The notes: generated from the letters alone by a model not told the origin. A DNA stretch of 64,000 nt from CAVPMW01 sp963706515 (GCA_963706515.1 CAVPMW010000020.1:1-64000), one strand, 5' to 3'; counted from the first letter of the stretch, positions 35,107 to 46,285 are shown. A program made the numbers and translations.

Positions 35107-36482
35107 ATGGAGAAAAAACCGACCCAATTCACTCGACGAGATTTCATAAAATTAGCGGGCGCGGCTGCCGCGGGTACTGCGCTGGCAGCCTGCGGGATCA
35201 AATCGCCGGCTCGCTCGTACAGCAAGAGCAACCCGGCGCAGCTCGTCTACCAGGACTGGCGGACGGACTGGTTCCCGGGGTTAGCGCAGGATATGCTCGC
35301 CAAGTTCAACGAGCAGCATCCGAATATCCACGTCTATTACACACCCGACCCGGAGAACCTCGCCGACCAGATGGTAACCGATATGAAAGCCGGCACAGCA
35401 GCCGACGTCTTCTCGGGATGCTGCGATTTCTTCCCCGCCTGGGCGGACGCCGGCTACCTGCTCGACCTGCGCCCATACGTCAAGGCGGATATCGATAAAG
35501 CGACCATCGCAGACTGGTCGCAAGCGCAGTACAACTCCATGTTCACCAAGTCGGGCGAGCAGTTCGGCCTGCCCAAATATCACGGCGCGCTGGCACTATT
35601 CTACAACAAGGACCTGTTCGACGCCGCAGGCGTGGAGTATCCCACCTACGACTGGACGCACGACGATTACCTGGACGCGATGAAGAAGCTGACCGTGCGC
35701 AGCAGCAAGGAAACGATCCAATGGGGATCATGTTCGATATTGCCTGGGAGCGCATCCAGATGCACGTCAACGGCTGGGGCGGGCATTTCGTCAACCCCGA
35801 CGATCCAACCAAGTGTGAGATGGCTGCGCAGCCCGCGCAAGAGGCGATGGAGTGGCTGCGCGCCCGCATCTGGGATGACGGGGTCATGCCTAACTTCCTG
35901 GACGTGAATAACAAAGATACGCGCACCGTCTTCATCGAGCAGCGCATCGCCATGGTGGAAGACGGCTCCTGGGCGCTCAAAGATATCCTGGACAAAGCCG
36001 CGTTCCGGGTGGGAGTAGCGCCTTTCCCGGCAGGACCTCAGCGTAAGGTCACCCTGGCAACCACCGACGGCTTTTGCATATTTGCGGGGACGAAATACCC
36101 TGACGCGGCCTGGGAGCTGCTGAAATTCCTGATCAGCACCGATTACGGCAAAGCGATGGCGAGAGTGCATTTCCTCCAACCGGCGCGCGCCTCTCTCGTC
36201 AACGAATGGGCAAGCTATATCAAACTGCTATACCCCTACCAGGCGAGTGAGATCGATCTGGCTGCATTCGCCGATGGGCAGGTAAAGGGCTATTCGGTCG
36301 TCGCGGAATCCTTTCCCAAGATGGCAGGCGTCAGCGATATCGCCAAAGCCGCCTGGGATAAAATATATACTCTGGGAAAGGCGCCAGTATCCATAATGAG
36401 CGATGTCTGCCAGCAGATCGAGACTATCCAAGGATCGCGCGGGATGTTGCCGGTCGACTGCGGATGTAAAACCGAAGCCTGA
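35107..36482 (+). CDS. Extracellular solute-binding lipoprotein (one frameshift)
   Basis: About 458 residues from ATG 35107. A twin-arginine-like leader (TRRDFIKLAGAAAAG) ends in the lipobox ALAAC. The mature chain is a family 1-type sugar-binding protein: MLAKFNEQHPNIHVYY, ADVFSGCCDFFPAW, YHGALALFYNKDLFDAAGVEYP, then after the break WAGT-type segments FIEQRIAMVEDGSWAL and AAWELLKFLIS. The frame changes near 35720-35735. No permease or ATPase gene follows. Instead its stop overlaps the start of a histidine kinase (TGATG at 36480-36484). This points to a sensory role rather than import. Confidence 0.85.
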
Positions 36483-38960
36483 TGGAGCACGGCCCGATGG
36501 GCAAAAGCCCGCAAAAGACCAGCCTGGGGTTTAAAATCACTCGCCTGGTCGTTCGTCCCCACTGCCATCATCCTCCTGCTGGTGGCGCTGACGGCTTACT
36601 ACGCCTACCAGCGCCAGACAGAACAGATCGCGATCAACCAGGGCGGCGAGGTAAACCGGTTGTCTGCCAGCGAGGTTTCATCCGGATTTGAAGATTTTAT
36701 CGACCGGCTGACTATCCTGGCACGCGACCCGAGCGTTTATTACGGGCTCATCGCCCAGCAGCAAATGGCTTTGAACAGCAGCTCAAACCGGCTGATATTA
36801 TTCGATGGGGGGGTATTTATCCTGGATAACCTGGGAAAAGTCATTGCCGCCTCAATCGACCGTAAGGATATCATCGGGCAAGACTGGTCGAACCGCACGT
36901 TTTTCCTGAGCATGGTTCGCTCTCCAGGGATCTTTTTCACGAACATCGAGCCTTACGGCGTGGATGGGAGTGACGTGATCGCAATCGCCGTACCCATCCT
37001 TGGCTCACAGAACGATTTCCGGGGCATTGTCGTAGGCATGTTCCGCCTGGATGCCAGCACGGTAAATCCATTCTACGGCACTATCCTCAAAATGCGCATC
37101 GGTGAAGTGGGCAACGCTTATCTGGTAGATGGGAACCAGCGCATCATCTTCTCCTCGGACTTCAAACAAAATGGCTCTCAGCTCACTGACCCCAAGATGA
37201 CCTCCCTGCTGAGGGGAGGCGTTGGAAGCATCGAGAGGATAACTACCGCGGACGGTAAGGAGGTGCTCCTGGGATACGACCCCGTGCCGCGCACGAGCTG
37301 GAGCCTGATCACTGCAGAAGATTGGAGCGTAATGGTGCGCCCGAGTGAGCGCTACCGCACGCTCTTGATCGCCCTGCTGATACTAGGGGTCATCGTCCCA
37401 ACAGGTTTCGTAATGGTCGGTGTGCGGCGCATCACCCGCCCGGTGGACGATTTTATTGCCGCTGCCCAGCGCATCGCCAGCGGGGACTTCAGCCAGCCGA
37501 TCCAGCTGAATACCAACGATGAGATGGAGGAGCTGGCGGAGCAGTTCAACCGGATGGCAGAGAAGCTGCAGGAATCCTACGATACACTGGAACAGCGGGT
37601 GGAGCAGCGCACTCACGAGCTGACTGCGGTGAACACCGTCTCTGCGGTGGTTAGCCGTTCGTTAGACCTTGACCGGATATTAGCGGATGCCCTGGATAAA
37701 ACGCTGGAGGTAATGGGAATGGAAGCCGGGGTAGTCTACCGCCTGGATGTGGAAATGAAGACATTGCAGCTGGTAGCGCAACGCGGGGTGGATGAGCTCA
37801 GTATTAAGATTTTCCAGTACGTCCCGGTAACGATCAGTGTCGTCCAGGAAGTGCTGGAAACTCAGCTGCCGATGGCTTTCACCATTGAAGATTATCCGCC
37901 TGGTCCGCTGCGTGAGTCCCTGGCAGCCGCCGGCATCAAGACGGTGGTCAGCATTCCTCTGGTAGCCCAGGACCAGATGTTAGGGGCGATGAATGTAGCC
38001 ACGCGCGAAGATTTCCACCTGTCCTTCGAGGCATTATCGGTAGCCGCTGCGATCGGGCAGCAGATTGGGGTTGCCATCGACAACGCGCGCCTGTACGAGC
38101 AAAGCGTGGCTTATGCCCAGGAAGCTGAGAAAGCGCGCCAGGAAGCCGAGAGAGCACGGCTGGCTGCCGAAGCTGCGAACGCAGCGAAAAGTGACTTCCT
38201 GGCAAACGTCAGCCACGAGCTGCGCACGCCGCTGGCTTCCATCCTGGGGTTCGCCCGGTTGGTGCAAAAACGGCTGGAGGAGAGGATCCAACCTGTGCTG
38301 CCAACTAAGGATCCACGCATCCAACATGCAGCCGAGCAAATGACCGAAAACCTGGATATCATCCTGGCAGAAGGACAGCGCCTGACCAGCCTGATCAATG
38401 ACCTGCTCGACCTGGAAAAGATCGAAGCCGGGCAAATGGTCTGGCACATGGCGCCAGTCGCCATCCCGGCGATCCTGCAGCAGGCATACGAAACGACCCA
38501 ATCCCTGTTCGAAGGGAGAGAGGTCAGGCTGGTTGTCCTGCCCTTTCCTGAGCTGCCCATGGTCACCGGCGACAGCAACCGGCTGCTGCAGGTCGTGATC
38601 AATTTGATCTCGAACGCCAGCAAGTTCACCAAGCGCGGCGAGGTTTCCCTGAGCGCCCAGCAAACGGAGGACGAAGTTTGGGTCAGTGTCCGCGATCAAG
38701 GGATCGGGATCGATCCCGCCGACCAGGAGATGATATTCGAGAAATTCCGCCAGGTCGGGGATACGCTCACTGAGAAGCCAAGCGGAACCGGGCTGGGGTT
38801 GGCGATCTGCAAGCAGATCGTCGAGCATCACGGGGGGTGCATCTGGGTAGTGAGCGAGCTGGGCAGCGGCAGTACTTTCACGTTTTCCCTGCCAATCCCT
38901 AAAGATGCGCTGGTTGAGGATGTTGAACTGGAGAAAGAGCTGCCAACCGAACACGGATAA
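36482..38960 (+). CDS. dCache-HAMP-GAF histidine kinase (one frameshift)
   Basis: About 826 residues from ATG 36482, overlapping the binding-protein stop. The frame breaks near 36550 inside the first membrane helix (SFVPTAIILLLVALTAYYAY). The extracytoplasmic dCache domain spans about 50-290 (NLGKVIAASIDRKDIIGQDW, GNAYLVDGNQRIIFSS). The second helix is about 296-317, then HAMP, a GAF domain (about 385-535) and a coiled coil. HisKA has the phospho-His in ANVSHELRTPLASILGF. The ATPase has NLISNASKF, VRDQGIGIDP and GTGLGLAICKQIVEHHGG. The bound solute or its carrier is probably sensed by dCache. The response regulator gene follows. Confidence 0.88.
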
Positions 38961-38970
38961 TGTTAAACAT

Positions 38971-39081
38971 AGGAGTTACGCAGTTGAAGGAAAAATATTC
39001 CGGAAATAGGGGTGTAAGGCGGGCGTCCGCCCGCCTTACACCCCTATTTCCGGCAATTCCTCAGCGAACTGCGTAAGTCCT
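38971..39081. repeat. Nested palindromic element between kinase and regulator
   Basis: Outer arms AGGAGTTACGCAGTT (from 38971) and AACTGCGTAAGTCCT (39067-39081) are inverted copies with one mismatch. Inside, 39000-39053 forms a perfect 24-bp stem with a 6-base loop (arm starts CCGGAAATAGGGGTGTAAGG). It looks like a small non-autonomous mobile element or an RNA-processing hairpin in the middle of a signalling operon. Confidence 0.65.
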
Positions 39082-39110
39082 AAAACAGATATTGTGGAGA
39101 ATGCACAAAG

Positions 39111-39497
39111 ATGAGCAAAGGGAAGATGATCCTGATTGTGGACGATGAAGCCTATATGCGCCGGCTGATCGAGCAGACCCTGGAAGATTTGGAAGACCTC
39201 GGCGTCGAGCTGATCACCGCTGATAACGGTGAGCGAGCAATCGAGCTGGCGCAGGAGGAATCGCCGCAGCTGATCTTCCTGGACGTTATGATCCCCAAGC
39301 TGAATGGGTTCGAAGTGTGCCGGAAGATCAAGCAGGAATTGAAGATGGGAGAGACGACGATTGCGATGCTCACCGCGAAAGGTCAGGAATACGACCTCAT
39401 GGAGGCCCAGGCGGCTGGGGCGGACCTTTACATCACCAAACCGTTCGATCCTGACGAGCTGTATTCCCTGGCGAAGCGCGTCTTGAAGGTCGATTGA
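39111..39497 (+). CDS. Stand-alone receiver domain protein
   Basis: 128 residues, a receiver domain and nothing more. The acidic pocket is IVDDEA, the phospho-acceptor Asp lies in LIFLDVMIPKLNG, the switch Thr in IAMLTAKG and the Lys in YITKPFDP. There is no output domain, so it must act by protein contact, most likely with the phosphatase encoded one base after its stop. It lies 150 bases after the histidine kinase, separated by a palindromic element. The start ATG 39111 has GGAG somewhat far upstream. Confidence 0.92.
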   Translation: MSKGKMILIVDDEAYMRRLIEQTLEDLEDLGVELITADNGERAIELAQEESPQLIFLDVMIPKLNGFEVCRKIKQELKMGETTIAMLTAKGQEYDLMEAQAAGADLYITKPFDPDELYSLAKRVLKVD

Positions 39498-39498
39498 G

Positions 39499-41055
39499 AT
39501 GGCATCCGTCAAGCTGAGCAAGCTTTTGAAAAAAGCCGAGAGCTCGGGAATCGGTTTGGGGGTATTGGTCAATTCGCTGCGCCAGCCGGTAGGCATCCTG
39601 GACAAGGATGGCAGCCTGCTGATCGGCAAGGATGGCAATCCTGAGGACGAGCGCCGCCCGATACTGCTCGAAGACCAGGTAGCTGGCTGGGTAGTGGGCT
39701 CGCCGGGCTCTCCCTGGGTGAAGAACCTGGCAACCTGGCTGGAATTCCTGCTGGCCCAGGAAGCGGAGAATAAAGCTCTGGCGGAAGAAGTATTAGATAA
39801 ATACCGCGAGCTGAACCTGCTCTACCGGCTGTCTGAAAAGCTGGTCAGCTCGCCACAAGCGGAGGCGATCGCCCAGGTGGCGCTCCAGGAAGCCTGCCCG
39901 CTAATCCGCGCCGAGGCTGGGCTATTCGTCCTGCAAACTGCCGGGCAGGCTGAGCTGCGCACCATTGCCCGCTGCGGAGGGGTACTGGCAGATGACATTA
40001 CACTCGCACCGGACAGCATCGTTACCAGGGTCCTAGCCAGTGGGAACGGTGAGATCGCAAACGAACAGCCTGCGGGGATGCTATTCCAGGATGGCGGTGA
40101 AGGAAACCTGCCTGTACTCTGCGCGCCGCTAAAAACCGAGCGGGGCATCCTGGGCGCGTTCCTGGTGATCGGCGCACCAGACCGGCAGTTCACCGCCGGC
40201 GATCTCAAATTGGTCAGCGTCATCGCCATGCAGGCAGCGCCGGCAATCGAAATCGTCAACCTGCACCAGCTCGAGCTGGAGAAAGAGCGCCTGGATCGTG
40301 ACCTCGAGACTGCCCAGCAGGTGCAGACGGGTCTGCTCCCGCAGTCAATGCCTGACATTCCAGGCAGCCAGGTAGCAGCTTATTGGAAGCCGGCGCGGCA
40401 GGTCGGCGGCGACTTTTACGATTTTTTCCAGCTCCCCGACGGGCGCTGGGGTCTGGTTGTAGGAGACGTTTCAGATAAAGGGATGTCCGCAGCCCTGGTG
40501 ATGGCGGCAACCCGCACCACACTGCGCGCGGTGCTCACCCGGCTGGATAATCCCGCGCAGGTGACCCCGGGAGAGCTGCTCGGCCGGGTAAACGACGTGC
40601 TCTCACCGGATATGCCCATGAATATGTTCGTCACCTGCCTGCTGGTGCTGCTGGACCCGGTCAGCGGGAGATTGCAGCTGGCGAACGCCGGGCATAACCC
40701 TCCCTTCCTGCGCACCCGCCAGGGCGTCGAGGAGCTGCGCGCCGGAGGGCTGCCTCTCGGGCTGCCCGCCTTCCTGGTGCCGGGTGCTGCATACGAAGAA
40801 AAAGATTGGCAGGTCGAGCCGGGGGATACGCTGCTGATGTACAGCGACGGGCTGGTGGAAGCGCATGACCCAGGTGGAGATATGTACGGCTACCCGCGCT
40901 TGCGACAGTATATGCACGAGGCAGCCGGACCGCAGGCAGTCCATGGGGAAAAGTTCATCGATACCCTGGTGTGCAGCCTGCACGAGTTCACCGGTCCAGA
41001 TTGGGAGCAGGAAGACGACGTCACTCTCGTCGTTTTGGAGTACGGGCAAGAGTGA
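39499..41055 (+). CDS. GAF-PP2C (SpoIIE/RsbU-type) serine phosphatase
   Basis: 518 residues, beginning one base after the receiver-protein stop. N-terminal region of about 110 residues, then a GAF domain (about 120-255), a coiled-coil connector (ELEKERLDRDLETAQQVQTGLL) and a PP2C catalytic domain (about 285-515). Metal-binding Asp residues are visible in RQVGGDFYDFF, LVVGDVSDKGMSAALVMA, LMYSDGLVEA and QEDDVTLVV. Proteins of this type usually dephosphorylate anti-sigma antagonists in partner-switching systems. No STAS or anti-sigma gene is in the window. The receiver protein could be its direct control partner. Confidence 0.92.
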   Translation: MASVKLSKLLKKAESSGIGLGVLVNSLRQPVGILDKDGSLLIGKDGNPEDERRPILLEDQVAGWVVGSPGSPWVKNLATWLEFLLAQEAENKALAEEVLDKYRELNLLYRLSEKLVSSPQAEAIAQVALQEACPLIRAEAGLFVLQTAGQAELRTIARCGGVLADDITLAPDSIVTRVLASGNGEIANEQPAGMLFQDGGEGNLPVLCAPLKTERGILGAFLVIGAPDRQFTAGDLKLVSVIAMQAAPAIEIVNLHQLELEKERLDRDLETAQQVQTGLLPQSMPDIPGSQVAAYWKPARQVGGDFYDFFQLPDGRWGLVVGDVSDKGMSAALVMAATRTTLRAVLTRLDNPAQVTPGELLGRVNDVLSPDMPMNMFVTCLLVLLDPVSGRLQLANAGHNPPFLRTRQGVEELRAGGLPLGLPAFLVPGAAYEEKDWQVEPGDTLLMYSDGLVEAHDPGGDMYGYPRLRQYMHEAAGPQAVHGEKFIDTLVCSLHEFTGPDWEQEDDVTLVVLEYGQE

Positions 41056-41371
41056 AGACGCGGGGGAATACAGAGCGACTGACGTCGCCACTACGGTTGA
41101 GAAGCATACATTTGTAGTGACGGCGTAAGCCGTCCTATTTTGAGCGACTGACGTCGCCACTACAGTCGATGAGGATGGGCATATGGCGACGGCGGAAGCC
41201 GGCTGGACGGCGAAACCCAGCCTGCATGTTCCACCTGATAACTTCGTGCTAAAATGACCTTCCCGAACAGGGTCGGGGTGGAGATAAGTCAACTTTGTGT
41301 TTTTGGATGTTGGCATATTTCTGGCAATAATAAAGTTCTATAATCATTGATCACGGACGAAGGAACGATTT
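41056..41371. repeat. Intergenic region with repeat family B
   Basis: Family B words at 41072-41096 (GAGCGACTGACGTCGCCACTAC) and 41140-41163, with GTAGTGACGGCGTAAGCCGTCC between. A TATAAT box at 41339-41344 lies about 28 bases before GTG 41372 and may be the promoter of the next two genes. There is no clear -35 at normal spacing. Confidence 0.6.
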
Positions 41372-44300
41372 GTGGTAGAGATCGCAGCAACCGTCGCGGG
41401 CATACATAACAGCTGGAACCTGCTGCAAAAACTGGGGGAAGGGGATGCGGGTGAGATTTTCCTGGTCAGGTCACTGGTGGGTGGAGAAATCGCCATCCTC
41501 AAGCGCCCCCATATCGGTCCATTTTACAGCGACGTTTTGCGCCAGGCATCCCAGATCAGGACGGAAGCGGAAATTCTAAATGCGCTGAAAGGAATCCAAT
41601 TTCCAAACTTAGGGACGGTTTTATCTACACCGGCGGTCCTTGACCAGAGCCCGCCGGAAGAAGGGATCGGCGAGCGCTTTTTTATGATTATCGAGCGAGC
41701 TGCCGGCATCGATCTGAAATCGCTGGCAAATTTAACCCATTTTGGCTTGATCGATGAAACCAGGGTCTCCGCAGCGGAAGAAAACGAGTTTTTTATTCAA
41801 ATGTTTTCCGGCTTCAATGAGATCCCGGAGCCTATCCTGATCCGTTCCCTGTCTACGGTGCTCAACCTGATTGAAACGATCCATTCCGCTGAAGTATGGA
41901 ATGGAGAGGTGAAGCATTCCGGCATCGTCTGGAACGATATTAAACCGGAGCATCTGTACTGGGACCCAAAAAGAGCCTGTCTGACCGTTATCGATTGGGG
42001 AAACAGCAATTATTTGGAAGAGGACGGCGCCACCCAAGACCGGCAGCACTCGACGAACGATGATTTTTACCAGTTCGTCCAGGCGATCGGCGAATTTCTG
42101 GCAGATGCGAATCCGGACCTGCACGCCCGTCTGGAGTGGCCGAGGGATATTGCTCGCAGCAATGCGTATTCGGAAGGCGTAAGACCCTTGAAGGAAAGGC
42201 TCCTCTCCTGCAATGACGAGGCCTTAAGTCAGGTGCAGGACCTGCGTAAGGCTATCGCCGAGCTGTATGCTGTTTCGCGGCCCGAGCTGACCCATCTAAA
42301 CCAGAGCGACGATCTCCAGCGCCAGATGGTGGCTTACGGAGAGCTGCCGGATTTTGCCAGCGCGTTGAATTTTCATGCAAGGGTCGCGCTCAAGCTGGCG
42401 GGTGAGGCCAACCTGCAAGCGTTCCGGCAGGTAGCAGGGCGAACGGCCAAGCTGCCCGGCGCATCAGCCGAAAAATGGGAGCTGCTCAGCACTATCGCGG
42501 AGATTGCCCTCGAGCAAAGTCCGGCCCAGGAGAAGCACCCAACGAGCTCCTTCGGCGAGATCCTTTCAGCCGGCATCGCCGACGATTGGCCGGTGCTGCT
42601 TTGGGGACTGCTGCTGATGGTTGGCGAAAACCCTCTCCCGAGCTGGTGGGAAAGCGTCACCCAGGGGATTCGCAGGGTTTATCTCAAGCTGGATGATGAC
42701 TCCCTGCCTCCCTATACAGTCATCAGCCGGCTGTATCATACTTTCCGGGCAGCCGTGATGCAGCTGGAGGACGACCAGCTGAGGGCCAATCTCCGCGGGG
42801 AGCAGCCGGTAGAAAAAGTCAGTGAGCTCGCGAATCTCGTGAAGCTGTTCAACGATGAAATATTAAAAAAATGGGACGAGATCGATCCAGCTCCCCCTAA
42901 TTCCGGGGTTGGCTACGATGATGTCGACGGATTTATCGCGGACATCGAGCCGGTGCTGCCGGGGACACAGGAAAAAATTGAGAAAGCTCTCGCTCAACCC
43001 AAAGCCCAGGCTGCCATATTCCAAAACGCCTGGGAGCGCAAGGATTTTGAGACCGCGCGCAAGGTTTTGCGGCTCATGCTGGTGTGGGACCCCGACCGGC
43101 GGCGGTTGCTGCGCGCGGAGCGGGCAATCGGGACTGCACCCCGCTGGCTGGCGAAGATCATTCACGGCGCAGCCCCCGACGAGCCGTTTTACGATTACCT
43201 GACATCCGTGGAGCTGGCTGGGCGGAATTTGCGCAGCCGCGTCGGGCCGGCGCAATGGCTGGATCTGCTGCTGGATACATTAAAAAAGCTGCGCAAAGGT
43301 TCCCGGCCAGCCGATCTCTTTATGGAACATCCCGAGCTCATGAATGAAATCCCCTGGTTAAACGAGCACCGCTCGCGGGAGGTCCTTTCCCTGGCTCGCA
43401 GCCGGCCTCTGGCGCTGGAAAGGGATATTCACGCAGCGGACCAGGTCAGGACGGTGGTGGGCATGCAAGAAGGCAGGTTGGGCGAAGGCCAGGATTTGTT
43501 CCTGACCGATCCCCTGGATAGCTGGATCCCCGAAGCGCGCGGCTCCATCGGCACGCGTATTCACCGGCAATTTGCACGATGCGGCGGGAAAACCTTTACA
43601 GTGTGCAGTCAAGGTGATGCGCCCCGACCAGGTCGAATATGCTCTGCCGCTTTTCATCGAGGAAGCGCAAATTCTATCCATGCTGCGGGATGTCCCGGGC
43701 ATCACCCCACTGATCGAATGCGGCTACCTGAAGCTCGAAGAGGGATTGGATTTTCCCAGCGAGAAGAGGCGCAATTCCGCCAGCCATTTGAATGGCGGGC
43801 TGATCCGCTACGGGGTAGAGGAGGTGCAAAATTTCCTGTTACACATGGATCGACAGCTGTCGCTGGGATGGCTGCCCTACCTGGCGCTGGTCAAACGCGA
43901 CCAGGAACACAACCTGATGAAATATTGCGACGCCGGGCATAACCATGGCTGGTTTTTGCCGGTAAGGGAGAGCCTGCTCCTGGCAATTCAAATCTGCTCA
44001 ATCCTGCAGCTCGCCCACGACCGGAATATTGTTTACCGGGACCACAAGCTGCTCCATTATTATTGGGAGCCAGAATCCGGCGGGGTCGTCATGATCGATT
44101 GGAATATCGCCAAGCGGCTATCCCAGGGGTTATCGGATGCGGAGAGGCAGTCCGACCTGGTGCAGTTCGGGGCGAGGGCGCTGCATCACATCCTGACCGG
44201 TCGACCGGCGCCCGGCGCGCTCCCATTAGGTCCCAACCGCCCGGAAGAGATCGAGCACGCCTCATCGAGCTATTCGGTAAACTGGACTTACGACGACGAG

Positions 44301-44444
44301 CGTTTGCCCAACCAGGTAAAAGAGATATTGGAGAAAATCCTTACTCAGGGATATGCCCAGGCAAAAGACCTGTACACCGACCTGCTGCAGGTCTACCAGC
44401 AGCTCCCTGATGGAGAACAAATTACTAAAAATGAATCCATTTGA
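41372..44444 (+). CDS. Tandem protein-kinase-like protein (one frameshift)
   Basis: About 1024 residues from GTG 41372 (AAGGA upstream). The first kinase fold (about 14-290) has the glycine loop KLGEGDAGEIFLV, Lys44 in AILKRP, catalytic-loop-like HSGIVWNDIKPEHLYWD (Asp189, Lys191) and IDWGN in place of DFG. A helical middle of about 400 residues follows. The frame breaks near 43560-43580. The second kinase fold then starts (VFTGNLHDAAGKPLQCAVKVM), with IVYRDHKLLHYYW and MIDWNIAK. Both domains keep Lys and two Asp but deviate from HRD/DFG, so activity is uncertain. No membrane helix. The next gene begins inside its last codons, implying coupling. Confidence 0.8.
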
Positions 44445-46226
44445 CGAACTTGAAGCACAAATCGAGCGGTTGAGCAGCCAAGATTCGGCCAGCCTGGCTG
44501 AGCGGCGAAATTTGTTATTGGAAATCGAGGATTTCATCCATTCGGAGGATTACCAGTCGCTCTCCGCCGATGACCGGAACCGGCTGCAGACCGCGCGCAA
44601 GGATTTAATCGCCCAAATCCAGCAGCAAGAGCAGGAATTCAGACGGATCCACCGCCGGTACTGGGGAGGCGTCAGCCGCGCAAAAGGCAAATTCTCCTGC
44701 GGACGGCTCAGGGAGCGCGCCGCCGGGCAGCGGGGAAGCAGTTGTACAGGGAGCACAACCCGGACGCGGAGCGCCAGATGGATTTAGCCGAGAGGCTGTT
44801 CTACAGCGGGAGGTACGCCGAGGCGATCCAGCTGTTCGACCGGGTTTTACAGCTCGAGCCGAATTGGGAGCGGGTGAAGCAGCACCGTTCGGAGGCAGAG
44901 AGCTACCTGCGCACGGGGTATATCCCTGCGGTTGCGCTGCCGGCAGAAGCTGCCTCGTCGTACGGCAAAGCCCAGTCGGCTGCCAGGGTCGGGCGGTATG
45001 CAGATGCCCTGGCGCTGCTGGAAAAAGCACAAAGCATCATGCGCGATTCCGGCATCCAGCGCTGGCAAGAAGGGCAGGAGTTTTCGCAAAAACTGCAAGA
45101 GAGCATCGACGCCGAGAACATGTACGAAGAAGGGATAGCCACTTTCCAGCAGGGGCAGATCGAGGCTGCCATTGAAAAGGTTGAATTGGCCTCGCGGGCA
45201 ACAGGATTGCCCAAGTACGCGGATAAAGCCCGGGATTTCAGGCAAGTGAAGGATACCTTGCGCTCGATCAATGAAGCCCTGAACCAGGCTGCGATCGATC
45301 CCGAAGCTGTCACTCAAGCCAAAGCCAGCCTGGACCGGCTCATCATCGAGTATGGAGCTAATCCTGCTTTCGACAAGCTGATCGAGCGCTTTAAATCGGT
45401 CGTACCACGGGTGGTAGAGCCCTTGAAAGAACAAACCCGTTCCCTCTATAACCAGGCTAACCGGGCGCCAACTCTCGAAGAAGCGATGTATTTCTCGAAA
45501 CAGGCGAAACAGAGCCTGGACCAGATCCGGAATTTAGAGGGGGTGGACGAAGACCTGAACCGCCTGCAGAATGAGATCGAAAAACTGCAGAGGGAAATAA
45601 CCAAATTCGACAATGACCTGCAATCCGCCATGCGGTCGTACGAGAATCGCCCTGGCTGGCCGTCAGAGGCCGCCCGGCTCAGCGCCGGGGTATCCGCGCG
45701 CTATCCCAACGATCCTGGGGTAAGCCAGCTCAACCGCAATTTGCGCAGCTACCGCTGGAAGCTGACCGGCATCCGCCTCGGCATCGTATTAGGAGTGATT
45801 CTCCTGATTCTGCTGATCGCCAATTGGGGTGTCGGCAGATTCAATGCGTTTATGCTCTCCCTGACTCCGACTGCCACCCCGACGGCGACGGCTACCACGA
45901 CCCCCACCCCTACAACTACCTTAACTCCGACGCTCGTCCCGACCGCAACCCAAACCGGGACACCGACCGAGACGCCCAGGCCGTTCTCCAGCCTGACACA
46001 GCGCGATATCTGGGCGCGCAGCGGCTGCTACACGGGATTTTCTGCCGTGGGGAGCATCCCTGCCGGCGGAACGGTACGCTTCCTGCCTTCAGAGCGGCGC
46101 TTCGATGACTTCAACCGGGAATGCGCCCTGGTGGATTACCAGAGGGGCGGCAGCGACGTGATCGGGTGGGTGCTGCTGCAGGACCTGGGAGCGCTGCCCC
46201 CGCCTACGGAAACACCAGAACCGTAA
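44431..46226 (+). CDS. TPR/coiled-coil membrane protein with SH3-like tail (one frameshift)
   Basis: About 598 residues from ATG 44431, overlapping the kinase-like gene by 14 bases. The N-terminal helical part (NPFDELEAQIERLSSQ) ends near 44660-44730, where the frame breaks. TPR-like repeats follow: AERLFYSGRYAEAIQLFDRV, AARVGRYADALALLEKAQ, GIATFQQGQIEAAIEKV. A long coiled coil (about 300-410) precedes one membrane helix (about 448-468). A Thr/Pro linker leads to an SH3-like extracellular domain (WARSGCYTGFSAVGSIPAGG, VIGWVLLQDLG). Topology: TPR inside, SH3 outside. It is a likely membrane partner or substrate of the kinase-like protein. Confidence 0.78.
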
Positions 46227-46233
46227 TAATATT

Positions 46234-46285
46234 CCGAGAAAAAGAATGATGCAGGCGCAAGCGCCTGCATCATTCTTTTTCTCGG
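46234..46285. terminator. Perfect 52-nt palindromic bidirectional terminator
   Basis: A 25-bp perfect stem with a 2-base loop (AA). The left arm starts CCGAGAAAAAGAATG, giving T-runs on both strands. It separates the convergent TPR gene and DUF362 gene. Confidence 0.8.

Noticed and set aside
38034..38954. Minus-strand frame (306 residues)
   Set aside because: Antisense to the catalytic half of the histidine kinase.
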